A stretch of DNA of 64,000 nucleotides. It comes from CAVTHW01 sp963734625 (GTDB lineage Bacteria > Acidobacteriota > Terriglobia > Bryobacterales > Bryobacteraceae). The DNA lies in NCBI GenBank assembly GCA_963734625.1, contig CAVTHW010000020.1, positions 248,001 to 312,000 of the forward strand, read 5' to 3'. Every line of letters starts with the position of its first letter. Within the stretch, counting starts at the first letter, position 1. Shown here one piece after another: positions 16,215 through 24,739 of this stretch. Below the pieces are notes generated by a model, which was given only the letters and a program-made list of their open reading frames with translations, did not search any database and had not been told where the DNA came from. The position numbers and the translations under genes are program-made.

Positions 16215-17468
16215 ATGCTCTCACGAACCGTTGTTGTCGTTGTACTGATCGCCGCGGCCTGCATTCCGCCTCTCCCGGCAGCGGCCCTTTCCCTCCAGTC
16301 CGGCGCCCAGATGCTCCGGCTGCCGCAGCGTGACCGCTCCGGAAGCGCCGACCTGGCGGAGCCGCCGGCGACGGTCACCATCGAAACCGCCGGCGGCCAG
16401 ATGCTCTTTCGCGTCCGCACTCCGGAAACCGGCGGCGCGGCGGTTGCCTCGCCTTCTCTGCGGCTGGCCGTGATGCTCTGGAATCGTGGCGCGCCGGCGG
16501 TTGCGCCCCCGAGCGTCCTTTTTGTGAAGTCGGCGCCAGGGGAAGACGCCTCGCTCGCCGGCAGGATCTTTCTGGACGCCTCGCTGGGCGGCCCCCGTCT
16601 GGTGCGCTCGGGCGGAACCTGGCAAAAGCTCGGGGCCAGTGCCTCCGCGGCCTGGGATTCCCAGGGAACCCTCGTGAGTTTGAGCGTCCCGCTGTCAAGC
16701 CTAGCCGGCTTGTGCCCGGACGGCGTTCTCTTGGATGTGCGCGTCCAGAGGAACGGGGTGCTGTATAGCCACGGGGCCGCCGCAAGCTGGTTCGAGCCCC
16801 CGGACCCCGCCCGGGCCGTCGCCTTGGATCGGGTCATATCCGGGTCATCGGCTTCTCCCGTCCAGGCGCTGGCCGCTTCTTTGAGCCCGCTGCCGGTCAG
16901 CCCCGGTCCCCAGCTTTCGGTGTACGCCCGGAAACCCCTGCCACTGGACCAGGAATACTGCGTGGGCTGTGAGGAGGTGTCGCTGGCCCGCGAACTGGCG
17001 CGGACCGGCAACACGACCGCCGCCATCGAGAGGCTGCAACAACTCGTTGCGGCATCAGTCCCGGCCGAGCTTGTCTGGCAGGAGGCCATGCTGGAGCTTC
17101 AATCAGCCTGGCTGGAGTCGGGCCGGCTGGAGGATTCCATCGACGCCGGATTGCGCCTTCTGGAGGCCGGCGGGACCTGGGACGCCACCGCGATCCCGGC
17201 GCTTCGGACCCTGGCCACCGCCCTCCACAAGGCCGGCATCAAGCTGGCCCAGGACGGCGGCGGGGGCAAGGCGTTCCTGGATCGCTTTCTGAAAGCCGTG
17301 GCGGACGCCAACTTCCGGGCGGCCTATGGCGCCGATCTGCTGATTCTACAGCATATGCTCCCTGAAGCCTATGCCCTGCTGGAAACCGTCGTCGGCAACG
17401 ACTCCGCTCCTGTGGCGGTGAAGGCGCACGCCTTGTTGCGGCTCGAATCCCAAATGGAGGGGAGGTAA
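16215..17468 (+). CDS. Exported protein of unknown function, first gene of a secreted-protein operon
   Basis: About 417 residues. The N terminus is a Sec leader (MLSRTVVVVVLIAAACIPPL, cleavage near AAALS). The middle part is beta-rich and contains FVKSAPGEDASLAGRIF. A conserved-looking YCVGCEE (Cys pair) precedes a helical, TPR-like C-terminal half (LARELARTGNTTAAIERLQQ and onward). I do not recognise the family. ATG 16215 has GGAGG only 2 bases upstream; GTG 16203 is the alternative. It begins about 100 bases after the broken crp-like gene and is followed six bases later by the next small exported protein. Confidence 0.65.
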   Translation: MLSRTVVVVVLIAAACIPPLPAAALSLQSGAQMLRLPQRDRSGSADLAEPPATVTIETAGGQMLFRVRTPETGGAAVASPSLRLAVMLWNRGAPAVAPPSVLFVKSAPGEDASLAGRIFLDASLGGPRLVRSGGTWQKLGASASAAWDSQGTLVSLSVPLSSLAGLCPDGVLLDVRVQRNGVLYSHGAAASWFEPPDPARAVALDRVISGSSASPVQALAASLSPLPVSPGPQLSVYARKPLPLDQEYCVGCEEVSLARELARTGNTTAAIERLQQLVAASVPAELVWQEAMLELQSAWLESGRLEDSIDAGLRLLEAGGTWDATAIPALRTLATALHKAGIKLAQDGGGGKAFLDRFLKAVADANFRAAYGADLLILQHMLPEAYALLETVVGNDSAPVAVKAHALLRLESQMEGR

Positions 17469-17473
17469 ACGGA

Positions 17474-18085
17474 ATGCGCTCCAAAACTGTGCTCACGCTC
17501 GTCCTTGCAATCGCGACTCTGCCGTTTGTGACGCCTCGCGCCGCCCAGGCCGCGGACCCGGTCCCTCCGATGGACCTGGCTCGGGCCAAGGCCATGGCGC
17601 TCCAGATGACGGTTGCCTTGCAGGCGCAAGTCGAGAAGTTCTAACGCGAGGGCCGTCCGGGCAGTTCGCTCGGCCGGGCTTTTGCGGCTAAGGCCGGCCT
17701 GAACGACGCCGAAGCGGAGGTCATGGGCCGGGTTGCGGCTCGCATGAAAGAACGCGTCGCGCCCCTGGACCAACGCGCCCAGGCCATCATCCAGGCCGCC
17801 CGCAGGCAGTTCCCAGGCGGCCGTCTTCAGCCCGGCGTGGTGCCGCCTCCGCCCTCCGCCGAACTAGCCGATCTCCAGCGCCAGCGCGACGCCGTCGTCG
17901 CCCAGGCCGTCCGGGATCTGGAGCAGGAACTGGGCCCTTCCGGCCTGACGAAACTCGAGAGCCACCTCAATCAGACCATGCTCCAGAAGAAGCCCCCCAG
18001 CCTGACGATTACCGGGCCTAAAGATATCGGCCCTCCCGGCCAGACCGCGCGTCCTGCTTCTTCCCGGAAGGAGGCAACCCGATGA
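17474..18085 (+). pseudogene. Small exported protein gene with an in-frame TAA (about 203 codons if read through)
   Basis: ATG 17474 starts a Sec leader (MRSKTVLTLVLAIATLPFV) and a helical, Ala/Gln-rich domain. A TAA occurs at 17642-17644 after VALQAQVEKF; the same frame then continues without interruption (REGRPGSSLGRAFAAKAGLN, later ELADLQRQRDAVVAQAVRDL) to 18085. The partial copy at 20769-21065 has GAA (Glu) in place of that TAA, showing that one base change created the stop. The downstream part could be restarted at ATG 17723 but would lack the leader. Its end overlaps the next gene by four bases. Resembles periplasmic helical adaptor proteins only in composition. Confidence 0.7.
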
Positions 18086-19500
18086 ACGGTCATCTTCGGG
18101 CGCTCACCAGGATCACCCTGGCGGCATTCCTCCTGCTCGGCGCCGGCGCTTGCGCCTGGGGCCAGTACAGCGAAGGCCACGCCGGCGTCTACTACGACGA
18201 GGTCTACGACGTGGTAATCGGCTTCGGCGTGACCTGGCCCGACTACAGCACCGATTACTACTACGATCCCAGAGTGGACGTCGGCCTTTACTCGGACAAC
18301 GGCTTTGACGAAATCGAGTTCGGCTTCGGGGGCGTCGACGGCTACGCGAGCGTCGGCGTCGTCGCCCCCGCCGAACCCGGCGTCACCTACACCGTCAAGA
18401 GCTACCACTCCGTCGACGTATATTACTCTTACTACGACATCGATCCCTGGTGTTCCTACAGTTGCTACGACTGGTATGACGCCTACGGCTACAGCCTGGC
18501 TCTCACGACCATAGGCGAGGTCCCCGATCTGATCTGGTATCCATCATTCACCCTGGCGCTGGTTTATCTGGCAAATCAGTACATGGGCATGAACGAGCAG
18601 GACCTGATTGAGCCGATTCCTTTGCTTCACGTGAAGAACGGTGTTGAGGAGATCTCTGGGGGGGCGTACGCCTTCATCACGGCCGGCAGCAGTTCCTCGC
18701 CGCCCCAGATGCCGCCGCTGACCGCCTACTTGACCGGTGCGTCGCTCACCGGCAACACCACCTGGAAGATCAACGTCTCCTACTACGACAACGGCCGCTC
18801 CGACGACGACACGTACCCGAACTCCTCCGGCTCAACCCTCTCCTCCACCTCAACCTGGAACACTCAGTCCGACTTTGGTTCGAATCATCGCGGCGGGACA
18901 GCGACGATTCAGTACAAGTACAACAGCTATCCCTGGCGCTCTTTCGTGCTCCACATCGGCGGCACAAACCCGTCGGAAGCAAACGCGAAGAGCTACCTGG
19001 GCTCCAGCCCGTGGTTCCTGAAGCGGATCGCTCGCCAGGAGTCCGGCATCCAGCAATTCTCAAGTTCGGATCCAAAATTCGGCTCTCCCAACGGCTGGGG
19101 GATGATGCAGCTTGATCCGCCGCCTGGGCCACAAGAGATCTGGAGTTGGTGGGACAATGCGGACGGAGGCAAGGCGTTGGTGAACACCAAGCAGAGTGAG
19201 TTGGATTCTACATGGACAACTCGACTCAACGAGTGGAATACGTGGAACGCTAACCATCCCGGCCAACAGGTGGGACCGCCGGTCGACAGGACCGAGGGTA
19301 GCCAGTGTACGTTCAAGTGGAACAACGGCAACTATGGCAGTGAAGCCGTCAAGGGCTTCAAGGACGCCTGCTGGATCAAGCGGTACAATGGGGCGACCCA
19401 GGACTACATCATCTGGGATACGGGAGACCCGAACGATGAGCACTGGACATACAATGACAGCGCTGGCTACGTGAACGCCGTGTGCTCCCAGGCGCCGTGA
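18082..19500 (+). CDS. Exported Tyr-rich protein with a lytic-transglycosylase-like C-terminal domain
   Basis: 472 residues. Sec leader (LAAFLLLGAGACAWG), then about 130 residues unusually rich in Tyr/Asp (YYDEVYDVV, DYYYDPRVD, YHSVDVYYSYYD) with a Cys pair. The C-terminal third has transglycosylase features: IARQESGIQQF (catalytic Glu about 320), GWGMMQLDPP (the GLMQ-like motif) and WSWWDNADGGKAL (the WNxxAN-like motif). Such domains cleave peptidoglycan to give anhydro-muropeptides. The remainder (NNGNYGSEAVKGF) is not recognised. It overlaps its neighbours by 4 bases upstream and 1 base downstream (TGATG). It probably acts in the periplasm or outside the cell; the Tyr-rich half may be a binding or assembly module. 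Confidence 0.7.
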   Translation: MNGHLRALTRITLAAFLLLGAGACAWGQYSEGHAGVYYDEVYDVVIGFGVTWPDYSTDYYYDPRVDVGLYSDNGFDEIEFGFGGVDGYASVGVVAPAEPGVTYTVKSYHSVDVYYSYYDIDPWCSYSCYDWYDAYGYSLALTTIGEVPDLIWYPSFTLALVYLANQYMGMNEQDLIEPIPLLHVKNGVEEISGGAYAFITAGSSSSPPQMPPLTAYLTGASLTGNTTWKINVSYYDNGRSDDDTYPNSSGSTLSSTSTWNTQSDFGSNHRGGTATIQYKYNSYPWRSFVLHIGGTNPSEANAKSYLGSSPWFLKRIARQESGIQQFSSSDPKFGSPNGWGMMQLDPPPGPQEIWSWWDNADGGKALVNTKQSELDSTWTTRLNEWNTWNANHPGQQVGPPVDRTEGSQCTFKWNNGNYGSEAVKGFKDACWIKRYNGATQDYIIWDTGDPNDEHWTYNDSAGYVNAVCSQAP

Positions 19501-20735
19501 TGCTAACACGCCGAAGCTTCGCTGGACTCTTTGCGGCGGGAGCACTGAGCCGTAGTGCAGGCGCTCAGGACAAGAATGGCCTTTACGCCATCACTGCCTG
19601 CCCGCAACCCCAAGGGGAACTGAAGTTCCCGGGAGTCCTGTTCTGCCTGGGTGCAGATGGAAAACAAGTTTCGTGGGCCAGCCAGTTGGCCACGAAGGAG
19701 CAAGGCGTGCATTATCTGCTCTACTCCTTCGAGGGAAGGCTGGCAGTCTTAGCGGCGCCAAGAGACATCGCCAATGAAATCGTGGTCGTTTCCTTCGACT
19801 CCCCAGGGCGACCGAGAACCGCAAAGTTGGACTTACAGGGGATGTCCGTGGTTGGCCGGCATTTCGTCTGGCTCGAAGGACGCCTTCACCTCGCCTTAAA
19901 GCTCTTTCGCGACGGCAAGTTCCGTTACCTTGCAATCCGGCTCGATACCCTGGATGTTCGTGAGGCCCAACCAAAGGAACTGTACCAGCAGTTCGCGATT
20001 GACGGCTTCCCCGGCGGTCTGATCTCCAACAACGACTTCGCGTCCTTCGAACAGCCTGTGGGTTCCCGCAACCTTGTTGTAGCCGAGGCCATGCCTAGGC
20101 TTCCATCTTCGGTGACACTACCGCCGGACCTCACGTTCCCGCCGGGCGAGAACATCGGCTTGTTTGCCGCAAACCAAGAGATGCTGGCATTCACCGCCGG
20201 AAAAATGCGCTTGCGGACTAGCCCGGGAGCAACCACGCCCTATCAAGTACTGGACCGGGGCGCTGGCAGTTGGCATTCTATCGATTTCCCAGGCGGGGCG
20301 TCTCTGGCTCGCGCATTTGGCCCATGGCTGGTCGCCCAAGCGAGAGAACTGCGTGAGGAGTACACCCCAAGTCCCGGGCAAAACGTCCGCCGCCAGCAAA
20401 GATCCACCACCGGCCCGGCGTACGACAGCGTAGCCGAAGGATTTAGTCTTTTTCAGCCTGGGCTTCTCTTCCTTTACCACGTTCCCTCCCGGCGGCGGAT
20501 TGTGGAGGAGACGGGGCAGGGAGATACGGAAGTCCTGTGGGTTAAGGATGACCGCATACTATACCGCTGCGACCGGATCCTGTACGAGGCACGCATCGAA
20601 GGTACAAGCCTGAAGGACAAGCGCAAGCTCATCGAGCGCGACGTCATCGCCGATGTCCACTGGGTCTTCTACGGTCCGCCCTCCGGCCCGCCGCCCGACC
20701 CTCCCTGGACCGCCTTCAAGGATTACGAGAAGTGA
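19500..20735 (+). CDS. Tat-exported protein of unknown function
   Basis: About 411 residues. The leader MLTRRSFAGLFAAGALSRSA has a twin-arginine motif (TRRSF) before a hydrophobic stretch, pointing to Tat export. The mature part is beta-strand-rich with repeats of the form VSWASQL, HYLLYSFEGRLAVL, HFVWLEGRLHLAL and FLYHVPSRRRIVEETGQGDT, suggesting a beta-propeller-like fold. The family is not recognised. ATG 19500 shares its A with the TGA of the preceding gene, so translation is coupled. It is the last gene of the exported-protein operon (16.2-20.7 kb). Confidence 0.65.
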   Translation: MLTRRSFAGLFAAGALSRSAGAQDKNGLYAITACPQPQGELKFPGVLFCLGADGKQVSWASQLATKEQGVHYLLYSFEGRLAVLAAPRDIANEIVVVSFDSPGRPRTAKLDLQGMSVVGRHFVWLEGRLHLALKLFRDGKFRYLAIRLDTLDVREAQPKELYQQFAIDGFPGGLISNNDFASFEQPVGSRNLVVAEAMPRLPSSVTLPPDLTFPPGENIGLFAANQEMLAFTAGKMRLRTSPGATTPYQVLDRGAGSWHSIDFPGGASLARAFGPWLVAQARELREEYTPSPGQNVRRQQRSTTGPAYDSVAEGFSLFQPGLLFLYHVPSRRRIVEETGQGDTEVLWVKDDRILYRCDRILYEARIEGTSLKDKRKLIERDVIADVHWVFYGPPSGPPPDPPWTAFKDYEK

Positions 20736-20768
20736 TCACGATTTAGCACACGGACGTCGTCCAGTTCG

Positions 20769-21065
20769 GCCCAGGCCGCGGACCCGGTCCCTCCGATGGA
20801 CCTGGCTCGGGCCAAAGGCCATGGCGCTCCAGATGACGGTTGCCTTGCAGGCGCAAGTCGAGAAGTTCGAACGCGAGGGCCGTCCGGGCAGTTCGCTCGG
20901 CCGGGCTTTTGCGGCTAAGGCCGGCCTGAACGACGCCGAAGCGGAGGTCATGAGCCGTGTGGCGGCTCGCATGAAAGAGCGCGTCGCGCCCCTGGACCAA
21001 CGCGCCCGAACCATCATCCAGGCTGCTCGCCGGCAGTTCCCAGGCGGCCGTCTTCAGCCCGGCGT
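20769..21065 (+). pseudogene. Partial duplicate of the 17474-18085 gene, frameshifted and truncated
   Basis: These 297 bases match 17543-17838 almost base for base. The copy keeps the ancestral Glu codon where the first copy has TAA, but has an extra A in the run at 20814-20816 that destroys the frame. It lacks the leader and the last 80 codons. Its right edge is abrupt at 21065, directly where the IS66 element begins, suggesting the element truncated it. Confidence 0.85.
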
Positions 21066-21129
21066 TGGTATCCGTCCGGCGAACACATGTAGGGCCAGAC
21101 GCGTGTATGGTTGAAGGCTGGGTGTGGGT

Positions 21130-22680
21130 TCAGGCCTTGCTGGCCGCCCGTGCCGCGAGCCAGTGGTCGGGCAGGAACTCCTCGAGTCGGTTTTGCGGGT
21201 GAGCGCCGATGCGAGTGAACACGTCGCGCAGGTAGGCGAACGGATCCATGTGATGGCGCTTGCACGTGGCGATGAGGCTGCTCAGCACCGCCGCCGTACG
21301 TCCGCCGTTGTCGCTGCCGAAGAAGGTCCAGTTACGCCGTCCCACTGCCACTCCGCGCAGGCTGCGCTCGGCACCGTTGTTGTCGATTTCCAGATCGCCG
21401 TCCTTCGCGTAGCGCACCAGCGCGTCCCAGTTGGACAAAGTGTAGGCCATGGCTTGGCCGATCGGGCTCTTCGGCAATACCCGCGGCCGCTCGCGTTCCA
21501 GATACGCCTTGATATCGTCCAGCATCGGCTGGCTCCGCTCCCCACGCAACGCCAGACGTCCGGCGGCGTCCAACTGCTTTTCCCGCGCCTCGCGCTCGAC
21601 GTCGTACAGCAGATGAAAGTAAGCCAGCATCACCGTCGAACGCATGATGTCGCTCGACTGCGCCTCGAAGTACTTTCGGCGCGCGTGCGCCATGCAGGCC
21701 ACCTCCGTGATGCCGCGCTCGGCTTCCTTGTAGATCTGGTCGTAGCCCGAGTAGGCGTCTGCCTGCAAGTATCCGTGGAAGTCCTTCAGAAACTCATCCG
21801 GCCCTTCGCGGCAGCGATTCGGGGTGTAGTCGTACACCGTGTAGGGATGCTGCGCGTCCCCGACGTAGGTCCAGATCCGCCCGGTGCGCGTGCGCGGCAA
21901 CTCCGGGTCCAACACCGGCACCGGCGTGTCGTCGGTCTGCACGACTTTGGAACTCAGTACCCGCACTTTCATCAGGTCGGCTAGTGGACTGACCAACTCC
22001 GCGCACTGCCGCATCCAATCGCACATGGTCTGGCGAGATAGATCCACGCCCTGCCGGGCGAAGATCGCCTCCTGGCGGTGCAAAGGAAGATGGTCTCCGA
22101 ACTTGCTCACCGCCACGTGCGCCAGCAGTCCCGGCCCGGCCAGTCCCTTCTCCACCGGCGCCAGCGGCTTGGCGGCCGTGACCACGGTGCAGCCCTGGGG
22201 GCAGGCGTACTTCTGGCAGGCTTGCTGAACGACGTGCAGCGAGGCCGGCACGTACTCGAGTTGCTCGCTGATCTCCTCGCCGATGTGCCGCAGTTCCATC
22301 TGGCACTCGGGGCACTGCCGCTCGTTGTCGGCCAGGTCGTAGACCACGCGCCGCCGCTCCAGCGACTGCGGCAACCGCTGCCGCCCGTGTCCGGGCGGAG
22401 CGGGCCGTGGTTCGCTCGTGGCCGGTTTCGGCTCAGGCGGCTCCTCCCCCCGGCTGGCAATCTCGGCGGCAAATAAAAACAACTGGTTCTCGTCGACCCG
22501 CTCGCGCTTCTGTCCGTAGCGGTGACGCAGCATCTGCTGGAGCCAGTGCCGCACGCGCTCCAGTTCGTACTCCTTGGCCGCCAGTGCCGCCTGGGTGGCG
22601 TCCAGTTGCGCCAGGGTCCGCAACAGCATCTGCTGCAGGGCAGCTGGGTCGCTGGGCAGGTCTGGAAGTTCTGTCGCCAT
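21130..22680 (-). CDS. tnpC: IS66-family transposase TnpC
   Basis: 516 residues with the IS66 architecture: N-terminal coiled-coil/leucine-zipper part (LAQLDATQAALAAKEYELER), a zinc-finger-like segment (CPECQMELRHIGEE), then the DDE core with Asp in VVQTDDTPVPV, Asp in YLQADAYSGYD and the Glu in DNNGAERSLRGVAVG, and the short IS66 C-terminal domain (YLRDVFTRIGAHPQNRLEEF). It is uninterrupted and could be active. It is separated from tnpB by the IS630 insertion. Confidence 0.95.
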   Translation of the reverse strand: MATELPDLPSDPAALQQMLLRTLAQLDATQAALAAKEYELERVRHWLQQMLRHRYGQKRERVDENQLFLFAAEIASRGEEPPEPKPATSEPRPAPPGHGRQRLPQSLERRRVVYDLADNERQCPECQMELRHIGEEISEQLEYVPASLHVVQQACQKYACPQGCTVVTAAKPLAPVEKGLAGPGLLAHVAVSKFGDHLPLHRQEAIFARQGVDLSRQTMCDWMRQCAELVSPLADLMKVRVLSSKVVQTDDTPVPVLDPELPRTRTGRIWTYVGDAQHPYTVYDYTPNRCREGPDEFLKDFHGYLQADAYSGYDQIYKEAERGITEVACMAHARRKYFEAQSSDIMRSTVMLAYFHLLYDVEREAREKQLDAAGRLALRGERSQPMLDDIKAYLERERPRVLPKSPIGQAMAYTLSNWDALVRYAKDGDLEIDNNGAERSLRGVAVGRRNWTFFGSDNGGRTAAVLSSLIATCKRHHMDPFAYLRDVFTRIGAHPQNRLEEFLPDHWLAARAASKA

Positions 22681-22764
22681 CGCACGAATGGGGGAGTAAG
22701 TATCCTAAAGACTAACTTACTACACTTACTCGTAAAAGTCAACGGAAAACAGAGGAGCCCGCTA

Positions 22765-22793
22765 TACAGCCGCGCATAAAGAAACGGACATAC
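22765..22793. repeat. IS630 terminal inverted repeat, left in window
   Basis: Matches the complement of 23895-23923 at 24 of 29 positions by my reading; preceded by the TA target dinucleotide. Confidence 0.85.
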
Positions 22794-22796
22794 AGC

Positions 22797-23860
22797 TCAG
22801 CAAAAAGGGAGGAGATACGAGCGGATCAATTGCGAGTGTGATTGCATCTCTCCGAAGACCCTCGACAGGGTACCCACCAGCTCTGCTTCGGTGGCGAAGT
22901 ACCGATTATGGGTCCCGTTCTTCCGTGTGTGCTGCCAGAGCCGTTCGACCGGGTTGAACTCGGGCGAGTACGGCGGCAGTTGATGCACCTCCAGCCAGTG
23001 TCGATTGGCGGCGAACCACTTCCATACGTTTGCGTCCTTGTGGTAGGAGGCGTTGTCCTGAATCAGAATGGCTCCATGCCGGCGATAGCGCCGCGCCAGT
23101 TGTTCCAAGAAAACGAAGTAGGTGGTGGCGTTGAAGACGGTGTCCTGCCGGTAATGGAAGCGAGTGTCCCACAGTTCGATGGCGCCCAGGATCTTCACGC
23201 TCTTGCGTTCCCCTGTGACCGGGACTTCGGGCGGGTGGCCGACGCGGCTCCAGGTGGCATGCAGCGTGGAGTCCTGACGGAAGCTGGCTTCGTCGGTGAA
23301 GATCAGCGCCCAGCCTTTAGTTTGGGCTTTTTTTTAAGGTTCGGATAGGTGCGTCGGTGCCAACGATCCTGCGCGCTGGCATTGGCGCGCGCCAGCACGC
23401 GACGGGGCCGTTGCACGGAGAAGCCCAGGTTGTGGAGCAGCTTCCGCACATGCCCCGGATGGTAGGCCACGCCGAACTCTTCCTCGATCACCCAGGCCAG
23501 CATAGGGGACGTCCACAGGCCGGTGTCCAAACCGTACGCTACCGGACCACTGTCGAGAATGTCGCCGAGTTGGGTGCGTTGCTCGGCCGTCAACAGCGGC
23601 GGCCGTCCGGACCGGTATCCTTCTAGGAGTCCCTCCACTCCGTGCCTCTGATAGAGGGACAACCATTCGGAGACACTGGATCGCGGCGCCTTCAGAATCC
23701 CCGCCAGTTCCCCGCTGGTGCGCCCTTCGGAGTTCAGGACCACGGCCTGCAAACGCTTCGCCACCCGGTAGACGCCGTCCCGTTCCGCTTCCTTGCTGAG
23801 GCGAACCAGCCGGCTTTGCGTCTTCGGATGCAAACGTAGCAGTCGAGCAAGCATGGCCAC
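22797..23860 (-). CDS. IS630-family transposase, two frames joined by a probable programmed -1 frameshift
   Basis: The first frame (23860-23303, 185 residues) carries the paired HTH DNA-binding part (ELAGILKAPRSSVSEWLSLY). Reading then slips back one base at A-AAA-AAG (23333-23327) and continues as AQTKGWALIFTDEASFRQDS to 22797. The DDE residues are Asp in IFTDEASF, Asp in ILIQDNASYH and Glu in PYSPEFNPVERLW. The joined protein is about 345 residues, normal for the family. Without the shift the first frame ends after LKAGR. All catalytic residues are present, so the element may be functional. Confidence 0.9.
23327..23333 (-). promoter_or_regulatory. Slippery heptamer A-AAA-AAG for -1 ribosomal frameshifting
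   Basis: On the minus strand the first-frame codons are CTT AAA AAA AAG CCC; a -1 slip on AAA-AAG opens the second frame with no stop before the catalytic core. This is the canonical site used by many IS630 and IS3 elements. Confidence 0.8.
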
Positions 23861-23894
23861 TCCTCCTACGAGAAGTATGCCACACTCCGAGCGC

Positions 23895-23923
23895 GTATGT
23901 CTGTTTACTTATGCGCGTCCGTA
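23895..23923. repeat. IS630 terminal inverted repeat, right in window
   Basis: Partner of 22765-22793; followed by the TA target dinucleotide at 23924-23925. Confidence 0.85.
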
Positions 23924-24312
23924 TATTGTTTCGGTGCTTCCAACTCCGCGCGGGCCTCGGCCAGCGCCGTCGGCAGCGCGTAGCGTTTCCGCCGCCGTCC
24001 TTTGCTCAGGTCGATGCCCTCCAGGAGCACGCCCAGTTCCCAGGCCGCGATCTCCCGCCGCCCCGTTGCGGCGAACGGAAACTCGAACGTGCCCTCTTCC
24101 AGCCGCTTGTACCAGATCACCCACCCGTCCCGGTCCCAGTACAGGATCTTCAGCCGGTCGCTGCGCTTGTTGCAGAACACCAGCAGGTGGCCCGAGAAGG
24201 GATTGCAGCGGATGATGTGCTCGGCCATCATCGACAGACCGTCGAAGCTGCGCCGCATATCGCAGGCCACCGTGCATAGATACACCTTGATGGCCGCCGG
24301 GAAGCTCAGCAT
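23905..24312 (-). CDS. tnpB: IS66 Orf2 / TnpB accessory protein (3' end altered by IS630)
   Basis: 135 residues with the TnpB signature: CTVACDMRRSFDGLSMMAEH, then NPFSGHLLVFCNKRSDRLKI, then LYWDRDGWVIWYKRLEEGTF. TnpB is needed with TnpA for efficient IS66 transposition; its biochemical role is not established. The frame's last residues (after APKQY) are read from the IS630 terminal repeat, so the native stop was displaced, but the conserved core is intact. It overlaps tnpA by seven bases. Confidence 0.92.
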   Translation of the reverse strand: MLSFPAAIKVYLCTVACDMRRSFDGLSMMAEHIIRCNPFSGHLLVFCNKRSDRLKILYWDRDGWVIWYKRLEEGTFEFPFAATGRREIAAWELGVLLEGIDLSKGRRRKRYALPTALAEARAELEAPKQYTDAHK

Positions 24313-24653
24313 CCCGGCTGTTCCAGCGCGGCCAGCACCGATCGCAGGGTCGGCTCATCGACGCCTTTGGCGATGCGCAGCCGGCGCCCGCCGGCCAGCA
24401 CGAGTTCGATGCCGGCCTCGGCCGTACCCGGCTCGTCGCTGACCAGGGCGAAGCTGGCCGGCTTGGTCGCTGGGCCCCGCGGTGCCGAAGCGGGCGGACG
24501 CTTCTCCTTCAATCTGCGCTGCCACCAATAGAACTGACTCTCATGCAGCTTCCGCTGTCGGCAGAAGACTCGCGTCGACAGGCCGCTCCGGGCAGCATCC
24601 CGAATGACCGCCTGCCAGTACCGCGCCTTCTCCATATCGTGTTTCTGGCTCAC
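24306..24653 (-). CDS. tnpA: IS66 Orf1 / TnpA accessory protein
   Basis: About 115 residues. The N-terminal HTH (YWQAVIRDAARSGLSTRVFC followed by RQRKLHESQFYWWQRRLKEK) is typical of IS66 TnpA/OrfA proteins, and the C-terminal half has the LVLAGGRRLRIAKGVDEPTL strand-helix motif. GTG 24653 was chosen because GGAGGAG lies 5 bases upstream; ATG 24635 is an alternative. It overlaps the start of tnpB, as usual in this family. Confidence 0.9.
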   Translation of the reverse strand: MSQKHDMEKARYWQAVIRDAARSGLSTRVFCRQRKLHESQFYWWQRRLKEKRPPASAPRGPATKPASFALVSDEPGTAEAGIELVLAGGRRLRIAKGVDEPTLRSVLAALEQPGC

Positions 24654-24739
24654 TCCTGCTCCTCCTCGTGCCCGCGCACGCACTCCGGGCGCACATGCAC
24701 CGGCACAAGGGAGTATGACCGCTTATCTCAAAACACGGA

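Larger units (their letters stand above)
22765..23923 (-). mobile_element. IS630-family element nested in the IS66 element
   Basis: A 1159-bp element with 29-bp imperfect terminal inverted repeats (22765-22793 and 23895-23923; shared core CGCGCATAA...AAAC.GACATAC). It is flanked on both sides by the dinucleotide TA (22763-22764 and 23924-23925), the hallmark of IS630/Tc1 insertion. It encodes one transposase split over two frames with a canonical -1 slippery sequence. The insertion replaced the natural end of IS66 tnpB. Confidence 0.92.
21066..24720 (-). mobile_element. IS66-family element carrying a nested IS630-family element
   Basis: Three leftward genes in the IS66 order tnpA-tnpB-tnpC lie at 24653-21130, with an IS630 element inserted between tnpB and tnpC. 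The left limit is placed where the duplicated gene fragment stops (21065/21066); the sequence there (GTATCCGTCCGGCGAAC) resembles IS66-type ends. The right limit is approximate. I see only partial inverted similarity (a shared CATGT-centred stretch) and no 8-bp target duplication, so the right flank may have been rearranged. It separates the truncated gene copy at 20769 from the truncated exported gene at 24740. Confidence 0.75.

Noticed and set aside
18082..19500. Prophage endolysin or tail protein interpretation of the transglycosylase-like gene
   Set aside because: It has a Sec leader and sits in an operon of exported proteins; no phage structural, holin or packaging genes are nearby.
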